From Rubripirellula lacrimiformis (GTDB lineage Bacteria; Planctomycetota; Planctomycetia; Pirellulales; Pirellulaceae), in the NCBI RefSeq assembly GCF_007741535.1, contig NZ_CP036525.1, positions 2,046,001-2,110,000 on the forward strand: a stretch of DNA of 64,000 nucleotides, in the 5' to 3' direction. Below are positions 1 to 8,858 of the stretch, in pieces. The stretch's first letter is position 1; every line of letters starts with the position of its first letter. The notes under the pieces were generated by a model. The model did no database searches, had not been told where the DNA came from, and worked only from the letters and a program-made list of their open reading frames with translations. Made by a program: the position numbers and the translations under genes.

Positions 1-2666
1 ATGCGTGTTGATGTTTCGTCGGCAAGGAAGGCTCGTACCTGGTCGCTGGTCGGTGGCATGCCGGTCAGGTCCAGGTGGACGCGGCGCAGGAAGGTGGCGT
101 CATCGCACAGCCCGCTTGGTTCGACTTTGACTCGGTGCCACTTTTGGGCCACCAGTTCATCGATCTGGCTCCACGTTTCCGGTTGAGATTCCTGGTATCC
201 GCTGCGGTCGCCCATCACGGTCAAGGTTGTGGCTGCGTAGGCGCCTTCGAAACGGGCTAAGATCGGAGCTTCGCCACGGCGAATCGCGGACAGCAACCCT
301 GTGTTGTCGGCGGTCGCAACTTCGGTATTGCCGCTCTCGATAAAGGCTTCTCGAGTAACATCACGCTGCGTGCCATCGGAATAATGGGCGACGACACGCA
401 CCTGTTGACGCGACTTGGTGCTTTGCACAATCGGGTTGATCGGGAACACTTCGATATGGCTAACGCCGGATGATTTTGAATCCAGTTGACTGCCATCGGC
501 GATCCAACGCCGCAGGATGGCATGGTACGGATCTCCCGCCGTCATCAGCGTTCCGCCCTGGTGCGGCGTGGTGCCCAAGGGTTTTCGCAACATCAACGAT
601 TCCTCAGGGGCGGCCGCATTGATTCGTCGTGCGGACAGGTCATCCGTCAACGCTCGCAGGTCGAATTCAGGATCGTACCCACGCAGCGAAAGTCGGAATC
701 CGTTCTTGCCCTTCTGTGCACCATGGCAAGTGCCCTGGTTGCATCCCAGTCGGCTCAACACCGGTGCGACGTCGCGGATGTAATCGACCGATCCAAGGTC
801 AACGTCATCACCGCTGACTCCGGTGGCGGAAACGGGAATCGTTTGCGAAAGCGAACCGTAGTGAACCGTTAGGCTGCCCGCGCCGTCGCGAATCGGACGA
901 ATCAGCCCACGGTTGGTCAGCGTCATCCACGGGGGGGCATCCACCTGGCAGTGTGCAGTGATGTCGGTCGACGACCCGTCCTGGGCCACTGCCGTCACGA
1001 TCAACTGGGTGTAATCGTAAAGCGATCCCAAACGAATCGACGATGGTGTGACGTTGATTGCGGTGGCCGAATCCAAAGCGTCTGCTTGAGTGTCAGGTTG
1101 CTTCGGCGGCAGCGATTGGATCCAGGTTTGAACATCGAACTGCTGTTTGTTGGACGAATCGTCGGCGGTGATCTGGACGGCTGGGAAGGTGTCGGTCGAG
1201 GTTCCGTCGATCGCGATGTGGCGAATGTTTCCATCGTTGGCGGCCGCTAATAGGCTGTTGTCGGGGGCGAATGTGATGGCATAGACGGCCGCATCGGCGA
1301 CGGCCACGCGAGTGGTTTCTTGGGCATCGCGTTGGCGGTAGGCGTCGACTTTCTTCTTCTCTTCCGCATTTCGGTCGTTGACCCGCTTGCTGAGGATCGA
1401 TCGCAGATCTTCGTCCATGTCGCCATCAAAGCTGTATTGCCAGACTCGAATCTCGCTGTGGCCATCGATGGTCGCGGCCGCTGCGATCCGCGTTGCATCT
1501 TGGCTAATCGCAACGCAACTGATGCGGCCGTCCAGTTTGGGCAGCGAACGAATCAGATTGGCATCGTCCCCGATCTTCCGTTCGGTTTCGCGAAACACGC
1601 GGTACACCTTTGCGATTCCATCGGCGCCACCGATAACGATCTCGTTGCGAACCGGGTGGACGGCAACGCTGTTGAGTCCACCGGAGAGCGCACCCGGAGT
1701 GATCGATGTGATGTTGTCAACAAAACGTTCGGTCTCGACCTCCGTCAATTTGCATGACATGTCGCGAGCCACCGAAATCAGGTGTTTGCCATCGGGGGTG
1801 AAACCGGTATCGCGAACCCAATCTTCGTGCGCTCCTTGGAAAAGGATCGGTTGGCCGGATTCCGAGTCGACGGCACGAACCACGTTGTCGTTGGCGCCGA
1901 ATGCAATCTTGCTGCCATCGGGTGACCAGCTGGCCCCGCAAAGCGTGTCAAATGTCATTGGCAGGGACAGCCGTAGGTTGGCCGATTCGACATCCCAAAC
2001 TTGCAATTCTCCTCGTTGGCCGGGGGTGCCGCCGGCAACCGCCAGCGACCGTCCGTCGGGTGAAAAGCGAACGGTGTTGATCCGTGGACTTAATCCGATC
2101 AATCGCGAATGGAGTGCGTGGCTGGTGGCGTCCAGCATGACGACCTCGTGGAATCCCGCGACGGCGATCAGATTTCCGTCGGGCGAAACATCGATCGAAG
2201 GCATCGCCGGCCCGGCGGCGTAGGTAGGCGGATGGTCGGCGCTGAATTGGTTGCCGGCGTCGGCCGGTGAATCATTGACTGCCCCTGCGGCTATCCAACG
2301 CGTGATGACATCGATTTCGATATCGCTAAGTGGCTTGAAGGGCTCGTCGGGCATTTCCGCGTGCCCGTCGATCGGCGTGATCTGCTGGATCAGAAAGCTG
2401 GCGTCCGGATTCCCCGGCACGATCGCGGTTTGTTCGGTCTCACCGCCGGCGACCAACGACGCAAAGTCGGTCATCGAATACGAACCGAGTTGCTTGGCGC
2501 CTTGATGGCATCCGTAGCAATGCCGCACGAAGATGGGCTTCACATCGTTGTGGAAGCTGACCGCGGACGTCGAATCACTGGCCGGCGATACCGGTTCGTC
2601 GGCCGCGGCTGTGATCGCGAAGCCACAGATCCATAGCATCAAGGAAGGTCGGCTGAACACGCGCAT
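1..2666 (-). CDS. WD40 / cytochrome c protein running into DUF1549 (3' end outside window)
   Basis: Reading frame starts at ATG 2666 and is still open at base 1, so only about 888 residues are visible. A short hydrophobic leader ends near residue 22 (ITAAADEP). It is followed by a planctomycete cytochrome c (PSCyt1-type) domain with heme motif CYGCH at residues 50-54, then WD40 blades (for example VRFSPDGRSLAVAGG) to about residue 480, an Ig/BIG2-like segment, a second heme-like motif CNQGTCH at 642-648, another Ig-like segment, and at the window edge RRVHLDLTGMPPTSDQVRAF, the typical opening of DUF1549 (PSCyt2). In this family DUF1549 is usually followed by DUF1553, expected beyond base 1. 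Likely a secreted or periplasmic protein; the substrate and the role of the hemes are not known for the family. Confidence is high for architecture, low for function. Confidence 0.9.
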   Translation of the reverse strand, partial: MRVFSRPSLMLWICGFAITAAADEPVSPASDSTSAVSFHNDVKPIFVRHCYGCHQGAKQLGSYSMTDFASLVAGGETEQTAIVPGNPDASFLIQQITPIDGHAEMPDEPFKPLSDIEIDVITRWIAAGAVNDSPADAGNQFSADHPPTYAAGPAMPSIDVSPDGNLIAVAGFHEVVMLDATSHALHSRLIGLSPRINTVRFSPDGRSLAVAGGTPGQRGELQVWDVESANLRLSLPMTFDTLCGASWSPDGSKIAFGANDNVVRAVDSESGQPILFQGAHEDWVRDTGFTPDGKHLISVARDMSCKLTEVETERFVDNITSITPGALSGGLNSVAVHPVRNEIVIGGADGIAKVYRVFRETERKIGDDANLIRSLPKLDGRISCVAISQDATRIAAAATIDGHSEIRVWQYSFDGDMDEDLRSILSKRVNDRNAEEKKKVDAYRQRDAQETTRVAVADAAVYAITFAPDNSLLAAANDGNIRHIAIDGTSTDTFPAVQITADDSSNKQQFDVQTWIQSLPPKQPDTQADALDSATAINVTPSSIRLGSLYDYTQLIVTAVAQDGSSTDITAHCQVDAPPWMTLTNRGLIRPIRDGAGSLTVHYGSLSQTIPVSATGVSGDDVDLGSVDYIRDVAPVLSRLGCNQGTCHGAQKGKNGFRLSLRGYDPEFDLRALTDDLSARRINAAAPEESLMLRKPLGTTPHQGGTLMTAGDPYHAILRRWIADGSQLDSKSSGVSHIEVFPINPIVQSTKSRQQVRVVAHYSDGTQRDVTREAFIESGNTEVATADNTGLLSAIRRGEAPILARFEGAYAATTLTVMGDRSGYQESQPETWSQIDELVAQKWHRVKVEPSGLCDDATFLRRVHLDLTGMPPTSDQVRAFLADETSTR

Positions 2667-3127
2667 ACGGGAACCCTCGGAAAGCATGTAGCCTTCGCAA
2701 GTGCGTTTGCTGTTCAGAAGAGGTTTACTTCGCGCTGTATGGTGACCGAATCGCTTATTCGGCCCAAACGAAGCTCCATTCTAAGCAACCGGCGCTTTCG
2801 AAGGAAACGGTTCGTTAGTAACAACGCCGGTCCAGTACCGATCGAGTGACCGAAACCAGTAGCCCGAGCAAGGGCAGGCGGGAGGCGACCAGAACCACGT
2901 TAGTGTGGGAATCTTTCGCCTTGCGGCCAGTCTAGTGGCGAGTGAGACGCTGGTCAATCGATTCGACCCGGTCCGTCGACGGGGATCGTGATGTGACTTA
3001 TGCTTTTTTCGGTCACAGAACCGGTCGAAATGCCGATTCAACAGAACTAGGTCACCGATGTTCGGATTGGCTTGTCAGGAAACCAGTAGGCTCGTTCGCC
3101 CAGCTTGCGCAAAAACAGGGGCCCCCC
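2667..3127. other. Divergent intergenic region, 461 bases
   Basis: Lies between the divergent WD40/cytochrome gene and the prepilin peptidase. The peptidase frame stays open through 2942-3127, but that stretch encodes no membrane segment and looks like leader DNA. A purine-rich AGGGG at 3117-3121 sits six bases before GTG 3128 and is the best ribosome binding site. Promoters for both genes should lie here, but I could not place a convincing -35/-10 pair. Confidence 0.5.
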
Positions 3128-4429
3128 GTGGTCGGAAATTGGATCGGACTACCCATCGAACTTCGCTACGTTTTGCTTGCGATGATAGGTTTGATCGGCG
3201 GTGCTCTGGCCAATCACGTGATCTACACCTTCGCCTACTTTTCGCCTCGCCCGATTTCACCCTGGGGCAAGGCGCCGCCGAAAGCCCAACCGCGTACCGC
3301 GTTGGATCGCGTCCCCGTCCTAGGATGGTTTCGGATGAACCGCGACTCGGAAATCCACGGTCGTGGGTTTTGGGTGCGCCCGCTGCTGATCGAAGTGGCG
3401 ATGGCCATTTCGATACCGCTGTTGTATTGGTTCGAAACCCAGGTGGGCGGCTTGCTTCCGATCGCCGCTCGGATCCCGCGGTTTCTGGACGTTGTCGAGC
3501 CGTCGGCGACTTGGATGTTCTTTGCTCACATGATTTTGGTGACCCTAATGGTCGCCGCAACGTTCATCGATTTGGACGAACGAACCATCCCCGACATCAT
3601 TACGATCCCCGGCACCCTGATTGGGCTGCTATTGGGGGCGATCACCATTCAGATCTTCATGCCGACGGTGCTGCCGGTCGGAGCTCCCTTCAACGTGTTG
3701 GGGTCGATGACCAAGTCCACGATGTTCAACTCGCCCTGGTATGAAGAGGCCAATCCGTGGCTAGGGATCAGTGGGCTTCGAGTGGGCTTAGCGATTTGGA
3801 CTCTGTGGTGCTTCGCATTGGCAGATCGCCGCTGGAGCGGATTGTTGGCAAAACGTCGCGGGATCGCGCGAGCCATCCAGCACTTCTGTGCCGGATTGTT
3901 TCGCTACGGGTTTTGGAAACTGCTAGTGGCGATGTGGTGTGTGGGTGTCATCGCGATCAGTTGGGTTTGGAATGTCGGCGGTGACCACTGGTTGGGTTTG
4001 TTCTCGTCATTGGTTGGGTTGGCTGTGGGCGGCGGATCGGTCTGGGCGATTCGGATCGTTGCTTCGTGGGCGATGGATGTCGAAGCGATGGGGTTCGGCG
4101 ACGTGACGTTGATGGCGATGATCGGTGCATTCATCGGCTGGCAAGGGGCGATTCTGGCGTTTTTTCTGGCCCCCTTTGCGGCCATCTTCATCGTCTTGAT
4201 CCAGTATGTGATCACTCGGGATCCCCAGGTGCCCTTTGGCCCCTACCTGTGTGCCGGCACCGTGCTGACCATCGTGAACTGGGACCGCGTGTACAACGCG
4301 TGGTTGTCTTATAACCTTTTGACGATCGGCCCCATGCTGCTATGGATCTGTATCGCGATGCTGGGGTTGATGGCTGTGATGCTATTCGTGTGGCGGCATA
4401 TCAAGATGCGGATTTTCGCGGATCACTAA
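3128..4429 (+). CDS. Prepilin peptidase (A24 aspartic peptidase family)
   Basis: Polytopic inner-membrane protein of about 433 residues that would cleave (and possibly N-methylate) type IV prepilin or pseudopilin leaders. Both conserved aspartate motifs of the family are present: FIDLDERTIPD at 146-156 and MGFGDV at 321-326, each next to a hydrophobic segment. The first membrane segment is at about 15-35. The N-terminal loop (ISPWGKAPPKAQPRT, RDSEIHGRGFW) aligns in position with the zinc-binding cysteine loop of PilD-type enzymes but has no CxxC pairs. I chose GTG 3128 because of the AGGGG before it; the frame is open back to GTG 2942. The 3' end overlaps the convergent glycosyltransferase by 29 bases. 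No pilin genes are in the window, so its substrates must be encoded elsewhere. Confidence 0.85.
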   Translation: MVGNWIGLPIELRYVLLAMIGLIGGALANHVIYTFAYFSPRPISPWGKAPPKAQPRTALDRVPVLGWFRMNRDSEIHGRGFWVRPLLIEVAMAISIPLLYWFETQVGGLLPIAARIPRFLDVVEPSATWMFFAHMILVTLMVAATFIDLDERTIPDIITIPGTLIGLLLGAITIQIFMPTVLPVGAPFNVLGSMTKSTMFNSPWYEEANPWLGISGLRVGLAIWTLWCFALADRRWSGLLAKRRGIARAIQHFCAGLFRYGFWKLLVAMWCVGVIAISWVWNVGGDHWLGLFSSLVGLAVGGGSVWAIRIVASWAMDVEAMGFGDVTLMAMIGAFIGWQGAILAFFLAPFAAIFIVLIQYVITRDPQVPFGPYLCAGTVLTIVNWDRVYNAWLSYNLLTIGPMLLWICIAMLGLMAVMLFVWRHIKMRIFADH

Positions 4430-5672
4430 GCGTCGTCTCTAGCAGTGATGCCAGTTGATCGGTGACGTGGTCAAAGGAATGATTCTCGACGAGGTACCGG
4501 TCGACCGGATCGGTTTGATGGCTGCGGACGCCAGAATGGAATTCTTGTAGAGCCCTCGCCGCATCGGCAATGTTGTCATCGCAAACGATCCCGGCGCCGG
4601 ACTTTTCGAAGAATCGATCAAAGTCTTGAAGTGCCACGATCGGCGTCCCCGCGGCCGCGGCCTGCAACAGGACATTTGGGAAGCCCTCGGCCGCCGCAGA
4701 GCTGGTGGATAGAAACGCACGCGACTGGGCGTACTGCATTGGCATCTGGTCGAATGGAACGTAGTCCACCAATTCCACGTTCGCAGGCAAAGACGATCGG
4801 ACCTTGGATTCGACATTCGGATCATCGGGGTTAACGATCATTCGGATGGGGACATCGGGACAGGCTTGAGCTATCTGGATCGCCAGATGAATTCGTTTGG
4901 CAAATTCTTCGTAGCGACCGATCCATAGGATGTGCCCGCGCGGATGTTTGCCACGCTGGTCTTTCCAGCGATCGATATCCAACGAATTTCGAATCAATGA
5001 TCCTTGGCGGCCGAATAGTTTTTCCAATCGTTCCCGCTGGGCGTCTGTCTGGCAAACCACATGGTCGGCTCGTTCGATCGCGTATCGGCAGACATCCGAT
5101 CGCTCGCCATAGGCCGATCGCGTGATGGCATCCTGAGCGTATCGTTCGTCCAAGTCGGCACCCGATTGAAGCATCAATACCGAGGGCCGATCTTGTGCCG
5201 CGGCCGTTGCGATCACGCCGGCCGATTCGCGGCCCACGCCCATCGTGACCCAAACATCGGGGGAAAGTTTCATCAGCCGATCGTCGATGGCCATCAGTTC
5301 AGGATCGCGACGGCGAAACGGCCACGTGGCGGCCAGCAAAGGAATTTGCCAAAACAGTTTTGCCGAGAAACGGTTCAGCCGTCGATTGCCGAAGTCCACT
5401 TTTGCAGAGACATCGCGTCGAATGTTTTCCCACCGGTCGATATCGGCGTGCAGCTGGACTCCCTCGACACAGTCGCGCGGGATCCGGCCGCAGGATCGAA
5501 AAACGAGCGTCGGCTGCCATGCTGTTCGGCTGGCCAGCCCCTTCGCAAATGTCCATGCCGCGGTTTCCAAACCGCCGACACCCTTGGCACCAGCACCGAA
5601 CACGGCGGGCATCGATTGCCATGCGACGATCGCGACGCTGTGTGCTTTCGTCGAAACGGGAACGCGGTTCAT
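4401..5672 (-). CDS. Glycosyltransferase family 4 (GT-B fold)
   Basis: About 423 residues from ATG 5672; an in-frame TTG seven codons upstream (5693) is possible but less likely. The N-terminal half carries a glycine-rich acceptor-side loop (FGAGAKGVGGLETAAW). The C-terminal half has the GT4 donor domain: ILWIGRYEEFAKRIHLAIQI, then the E-x7-E-like region AAAEGFPNVLLQAAAAGTPI, where the first Glu of EGFPNV is the usual nucleotide-sugar ligand. It should transfer a sugar from a nucleotide donor to a surface glycan or lipid acceptor in the cytoplasm. It is convergent with the prepilin peptidase and divergent from the carbamoyltransferase, whose cluster probably shares its pathway. Sugar and acceptor cannot be told from sequence. 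Confidence 0.85.
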   Translation of the reverse strand: MNRVPVSTKAHSVAIVAWQSMPAVFGAGAKGVGGLETAAWTFAKGLASRTAWQPTLVFRSCGRIPRDCVEGVQLHADIDRWENIRRDVSAKVDFGNRRLNRFSAKLFWQIPLLAATWPFRRRDPELMAIDDRLMKLSPDVWVTMGVGRESAGVIATAAAQDRPSVLMLQSGADLDERYAQDAITRSAYGERSDVCRYAIERADHVVCQTDAQRERLEKLFGRQGSLIRNSLDIDRWKDQRGKHPRGHILWIGRYEEFAKRIHLAIQIAQACPDVPIRMIVNPDDPNVESKVRSSLPANVELVDYVPFDQMPMQYAQSRAFLSTSSAAAEGFPNVLLQAAAAGTPIVALQDFDRFFEKSGAGIVCDDNIADAARALQEFHSGVRSHQTDPVDRYLVENHSFDHVTDQLASLLETTLSDPRKSAS

Positions 5673-5817
5673 GCTGGCCTGCTGGGAATGCAAAAGAGGA
5701 CGCTGGAACGGGGGGCACGATGGACCGGGATAGAATCACGGGCTGTTCCCAGCTAGGCTAACCAGCAAACGTTCGCCTGCCCATGTGCTCTGTTCTTTGT
5801 CGGCACGACTGGATTTT

Positions 5818-7668
5818 ATGGTCGCGATTCTAGGGATTTCTGCATTTTATCACGACTCGGCGGCAGCGTTGGTTGTCGATGGCAAGCTCGTGGCTGCAGC
5901 CAGCGAAGAACGTTTTACCCGCATCAAACATGACGCCAGTTTTCCGACCCAAGCGATTGCCTATTGCTTAGCCGAGGCGGGCATCGGTGAATCGGACATC
6001 GACCATGTCGGGTTCTATGAAAAGCCGCTGCTGAAATTTGACCGACTGATCGAAACCTATCTCAGCTATTCGCCGCTGGGATTTCGATCTTTTCTAAGAG
6101 CGATTCCGACTTGGGTTCAGCAGAAACTTCATCTAAGACGAGAAATTCGGGATGGATTGAATCGTCAATATCAGGGGCGATTGTGTTTCTGTGAACATCA
6201 CCAATCGCATGCCGCGAGTGCGTTTTTCCCCTCTCCGTTTGACGAAGCTGCCATTTTGACGATGGACGGTGTCGGCGAATGGACGACGACCAGTTTGGGA
6301 ATCGGTCGCGGGAACCGAGTCTCGTTGAGCGACGAAATTCGATTTCCACATTCGCTTGGGTTGCTGTATTCGGCGTTCACGTTCTATGCAGGGTTCCGAG
6401 TGAACTCTGGTGAATACAAGTTGATGGGACTGGCGCCCTATGGCAATCCTCAATACGTGGATCTGATTCGGACCCATTTGATTGATCTAAAGGCCGACGG
6501 ATCCTTTCATTTGAACCTGGACTATTTCAACTATTGTCAGGGGCTGACGATGACGTCGGCTAAGTTTCATCGGTTGTTCGGGCGGCAACCTCGCAAAGCA
6601 GATACATCGATCGACCAGCTGGACATGGACTTGGCTGCATCGATCCAGGTAGTTACCGAAGACGTGATCCTGCGGACCGCAAACCATCTGCACGAAAAAA
6701 CGGGAATGGATAACCTCTGCATGGCTGGCGGGGTCGCATTGAACTGCGTCGCCAACGGTCGGCTGCTGCGGGAAGGCCCATTCAAGAACGTTTGGGTACA
6801 GCCAGCCGCCGGAGATGCGGGAGGCGCCTTAGGCGTCGCTTCGCTGATCTGGTTTCAGCTTCTGGGAAACGATCGGCAACCGAGCGTCCCCGATGGTCAA
6901 TCCGGAAGTTTGTTGGGCCCGTCCTACTGTACCGATAATATCGCCGGTCGCTTGGATCAGCTGGGTGCCGTCTATCAGGAAATTCCCGACGAAGGCCAAC
7001 GGAATCGACAGGTCGCCCAGCTGTTGGCTTCCGGAAAGGTCGTCGGCCGATTCGCCGGACGGATGGAGTTCGGGCCTCGCGCTTTGGGCAATCGCAGTAT
7101 CCTTGGCGATCCCCGATGCCGTGATATGCAATCGGTCATGAACTTGAAGATCAAGTTCCGCGAGTCGTTTCGCCCGTTCGCACCGGTCGTTTTAGCGGAC
7201 CACGCGACCGACTATTTCGACATCGGCGAGGGTATCGAAAGCCCGTACATGTTGATGGTCTGTGACATCGCCGAACATCGGCAAATCGAACCGGATGGTA
7301 GCAGCGGCCCGGTGAGCCAAGGCGAATCGGGGCTTTCGCGAGTCAACGAAGTGCGCAGTGATCTGCCGGCCATCACCCACGTCGACTATTCGGCTCGCGT
7401 GCAAACCGTCGATCAGCATCGCAACCCAGAATTCGAGAGACTGCTTCGCGCATTTTACGAACAGACGGGCTGCCCCGTGTTGATCAACACCAGCTTCAAC
7501 GTGCGGGGCGAGCCGATTGTTTGTACGCCGGAAGAAGCATTTCAGTGCTTCATGGCGACGGATATGGATGTGCTCGTTTTGGAAAACCTGTTGTTGATCA
7601 AGGAAGATCAGCAAGCGGTTACCCGTGTTTCCACCGACCAGTATCTTTCTAAGTTTGCACTCGACTGA
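5818..7668 (+). CDS. Carbamoyltransferase, NodU/CmcH/TobZ family
   Basis: About 616 residues, a normal length for the family, which O-carbamoylates sugars, antibiotics or toxins using carbamoyl phosphate and ATP. The N-terminal Kae1/ASKHA-like domain begins MVAILGISAFYHDSAAALV and has the metal-binding HHQSH at 127-131 and LTMDGVGEW. The C-terminal carbamoyltransferase domain has GRMEFGPRALGNRSILGDPR at 414-433 and CPVLINTSFNVRGEPIV near the end, both hallmark motifs. Start set at ATG 5818, where homology begins; the frame opens 11 codons earlier at 5785. The stop overlaps the next start (TGATG at 7666-7670), so it is translationally coupled to the SxtJ-like gene. With the neighbouring GT4, SGNH hydrolase and flippase, decoration of an exported glycan is the likeliest job. 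Confidence 0.93.
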   Translation: MVAILGISAFYHDSAAALVVDGKLVAAASEERFTRIKHDASFPTQAIAYCLAEAGIGESDIDHVGFYEKPLLKFDRLIETYLSYSPLGFRSFLRAIPTWVQQKLHLRREIRDGLNRQYQGRLCFCEHHQSHAASAFFPSPFDEAAILTMDGVGEWTTTSLGIGRGNRVSLSDEIRFPHSLGLLYSAFTFYAGFRVNSGEYKLMGLAPYGNPQYVDLIRTHLIDLKADGSFHLNLDYFNYCQGLTMTSAKFHRLFGRQPRKADTSIDQLDMDLAASIQVVTEDVILRTANHLHEKTGMDNLCMAGGVALNCVANGRLLREGPFKNVWVQPAAGDAGGALGVASLIWFQLLGNDRQPSVPDGQSGSLLGPSYCTDNIAGRLDQLGAVYQEIPDEGQRNRQVAQLLASGKVVGRFAGRMEFGPRALGNRSILGDPRCRDMQSVMNLKIKFRESFRPFAPVVLADHATDYFDIGEGIESPYMLMVCDIAEHRQIEPDGSSGPVSQGESGLSRVNEVRSDLPAITHVDYSARVQTVDQHRNPEFERLLRAFYEQTGCPVLINTSFNVRGEPIVCTPEEAFQCFMATDMDVLVLENLLLIKEDQQAVTRVSTDQYLSKFALD

Positions 7669-8081
7669 TGCCTGCTAACCTAATCCAACACAAAGATCTG
7701 ACCGACCGCGGACTGCGATACTTTGGCTTGTCATTGGTGACGATGATCTTTGCCTTGTCGTGGCTGATGCATTGGCGATGGAATCAAACCACTGTGGCAG
7801 TCGGTGGGGTTGTCGTTGGCGTGCTTTTGGCCGTCGTCTTTTTTGCGTTCCCCGCTAGCCGGCGCGGGATTCATCGTCAGTTCATTCGTCTGACGTCGCC
7901 GATTCAGTGGGGGATGACCGTTTTGATTTTGGGTGGGTTTTTCTTCCTGGTGTTTTTTCCACTGGGCTTGGTCCTGCGGATGCTAGGAAAAAGCGTACGA
8001 CAGAAAAATTCAAACGCCACCACCTACTGGTCGTCACGCCAGGACCCCACTGATTTGAAACGCTATTTCGACACTTATTAG
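7668..8081 (+). CDS. SxtJ-like small membrane protein
   Basis: 137 residues with three hydrophobic stretches (about 18-34, 42-62 and 80-105) and a short basic tail. It matches the SxtJ family, a small membrane protein that repeatedly sits directly after NodU/SxtI-type carbamoyltransferases; its biochemical role is unknown. ATG 7668 shares its A with the upstream TGA stop, so the two genes form one translational unit. DUF5989, the usual third partner, follows after a 394-base gap. Confidence 0.8.
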   Translation: MPANLIQHKDLTDRGLRYFGLSLVTMIFALSWLMHWRWNQTTVAVGGVVVGVLLAVVFFAFPASRRGIHRQFIRLTSPIQWGMTVLILGGFFFLVFFPLGLVLRMLGKSVRQKNSNATTYWSSRQDPTDLKRYFDTY

Positions 8082-8255
8082 GCGGGGCGGCGACAGGTGC
8101 TTGGTACAATTGAACCGACACAAGTGAGCCGTGATCGCGTGAGCGGCCGGGAATCCCCCCCCATGCCCATGCCCGTGGCGTCACGGCCAGCGGATCATCA
8201 TGGCCGTTGAAAGTTCGATTCAATCAACAGGCCGTCAACGATCGGTCGGTTGAGC

Positions 8256-8319
8256 GAGCCGTTTAGGCGATAGCCTCGGTTTCGTCATCCTGGAACCGGG
8301 GCTATCGCCCAAGCGGCTC
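8256..8319. repeat. Long inverted repeat in the 8082-8475 gap
   Basis: Arms of about 25 bases (8256-8280 and 8295-8319) pair with only three transitions between them; the conserved core of the left arm is GGCGATAGCC and of the right arm GGCTATCGCC. The loop is about 14 bases. The flanking TTTAGG and CCCAAG differ by T/C and A/G changes, which fits a transcribed hairpin or a dispersed palindromic repeat. It lacks a run of T after either arm, so it is not a classic intrinsic terminator. The rest of 8082-8475 shows no gene. Confidence 0.8.
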
Positions 8320-8475
8320 ACGTTGGGGGCATCATTTCTGTCTGCCTACTTTACAGAGTGACAACGTCCGCTGCATAAGAAAATGTTTGATCGATAACCG
8401 ACCCGCGGTTGGATTATCAATGGTGTCGACGCTGCTGCTGTTTTGCTGAAGTTCTGTTTCGAGAGAGTACTTTTT

Positions 8476-8751
8476 ATGGCGAATTCGAACGTTCCCGCCG
8501 AAGACCAACCCTATCAAGATGGGAAGGTTGATCCGATCCATTCAGTCGATGCGCCGCACGGATCTGCAGTTGCAAATGAACTGCAGAAATTAGAGTTCGA
8601 AGATCCCGGTATCGTTCGCGAATTCGTTAGCTTTTTGCAGTACAACAAAAAGTGGTGGTTGGCACCGATCCTGATTGCTGTGGTCGCGTTGATCTGTGTC
8701 GTGTTCTTGGCCACTTCACCGGCGGCTCCATTCATCTATACCTTGTTTTGA
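8476..8751 (+). CDS. DUF5989 family small membrane protein
   Basis: About 91 residues from ATG 8476; the open frame extends 11 codons further upstream without family similarity. The N-terminal half is soluble and acidic. The C-terminal half is one membrane segment preceded by KKWW and ends in SPAAPFIYTLF, the ending that marks DUF5989. Family members are known mainly as neighbours of carbamoyltransferase and SxtJ genes in exopolysaccharide-type clusters, as here. It probably sits in the inner membrane with that pair. Function unknown. Confidence 0.8.
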   Translation: MANSNVPAEDQPYQDGKVDPIHSVDAPHGSAVANELQKLEFEDPGIVREFVSFLQYNKKWWLAPILIAVVALICVVFLATSPAAPFIYTLF

Positions 8752-8858
8752 TCAGACGAATTCACCAAGTGGTCCGCGATCGCAGCGGCAGCCGGCGGTT
8801 TGCAAGCGACTGAAAGACAGAAGTCTTAAGTGCGGGCAATCGATGGGTTGTGTTGGGG

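Noticed and set aside
1-2666. Short plus-strand frames across the first 2.6 kb
   Set aside because: All lie antisense to the WD40/cytochrome gene, whose heme, WD40 and DUF1549 motifs are continuous on the minus strand.
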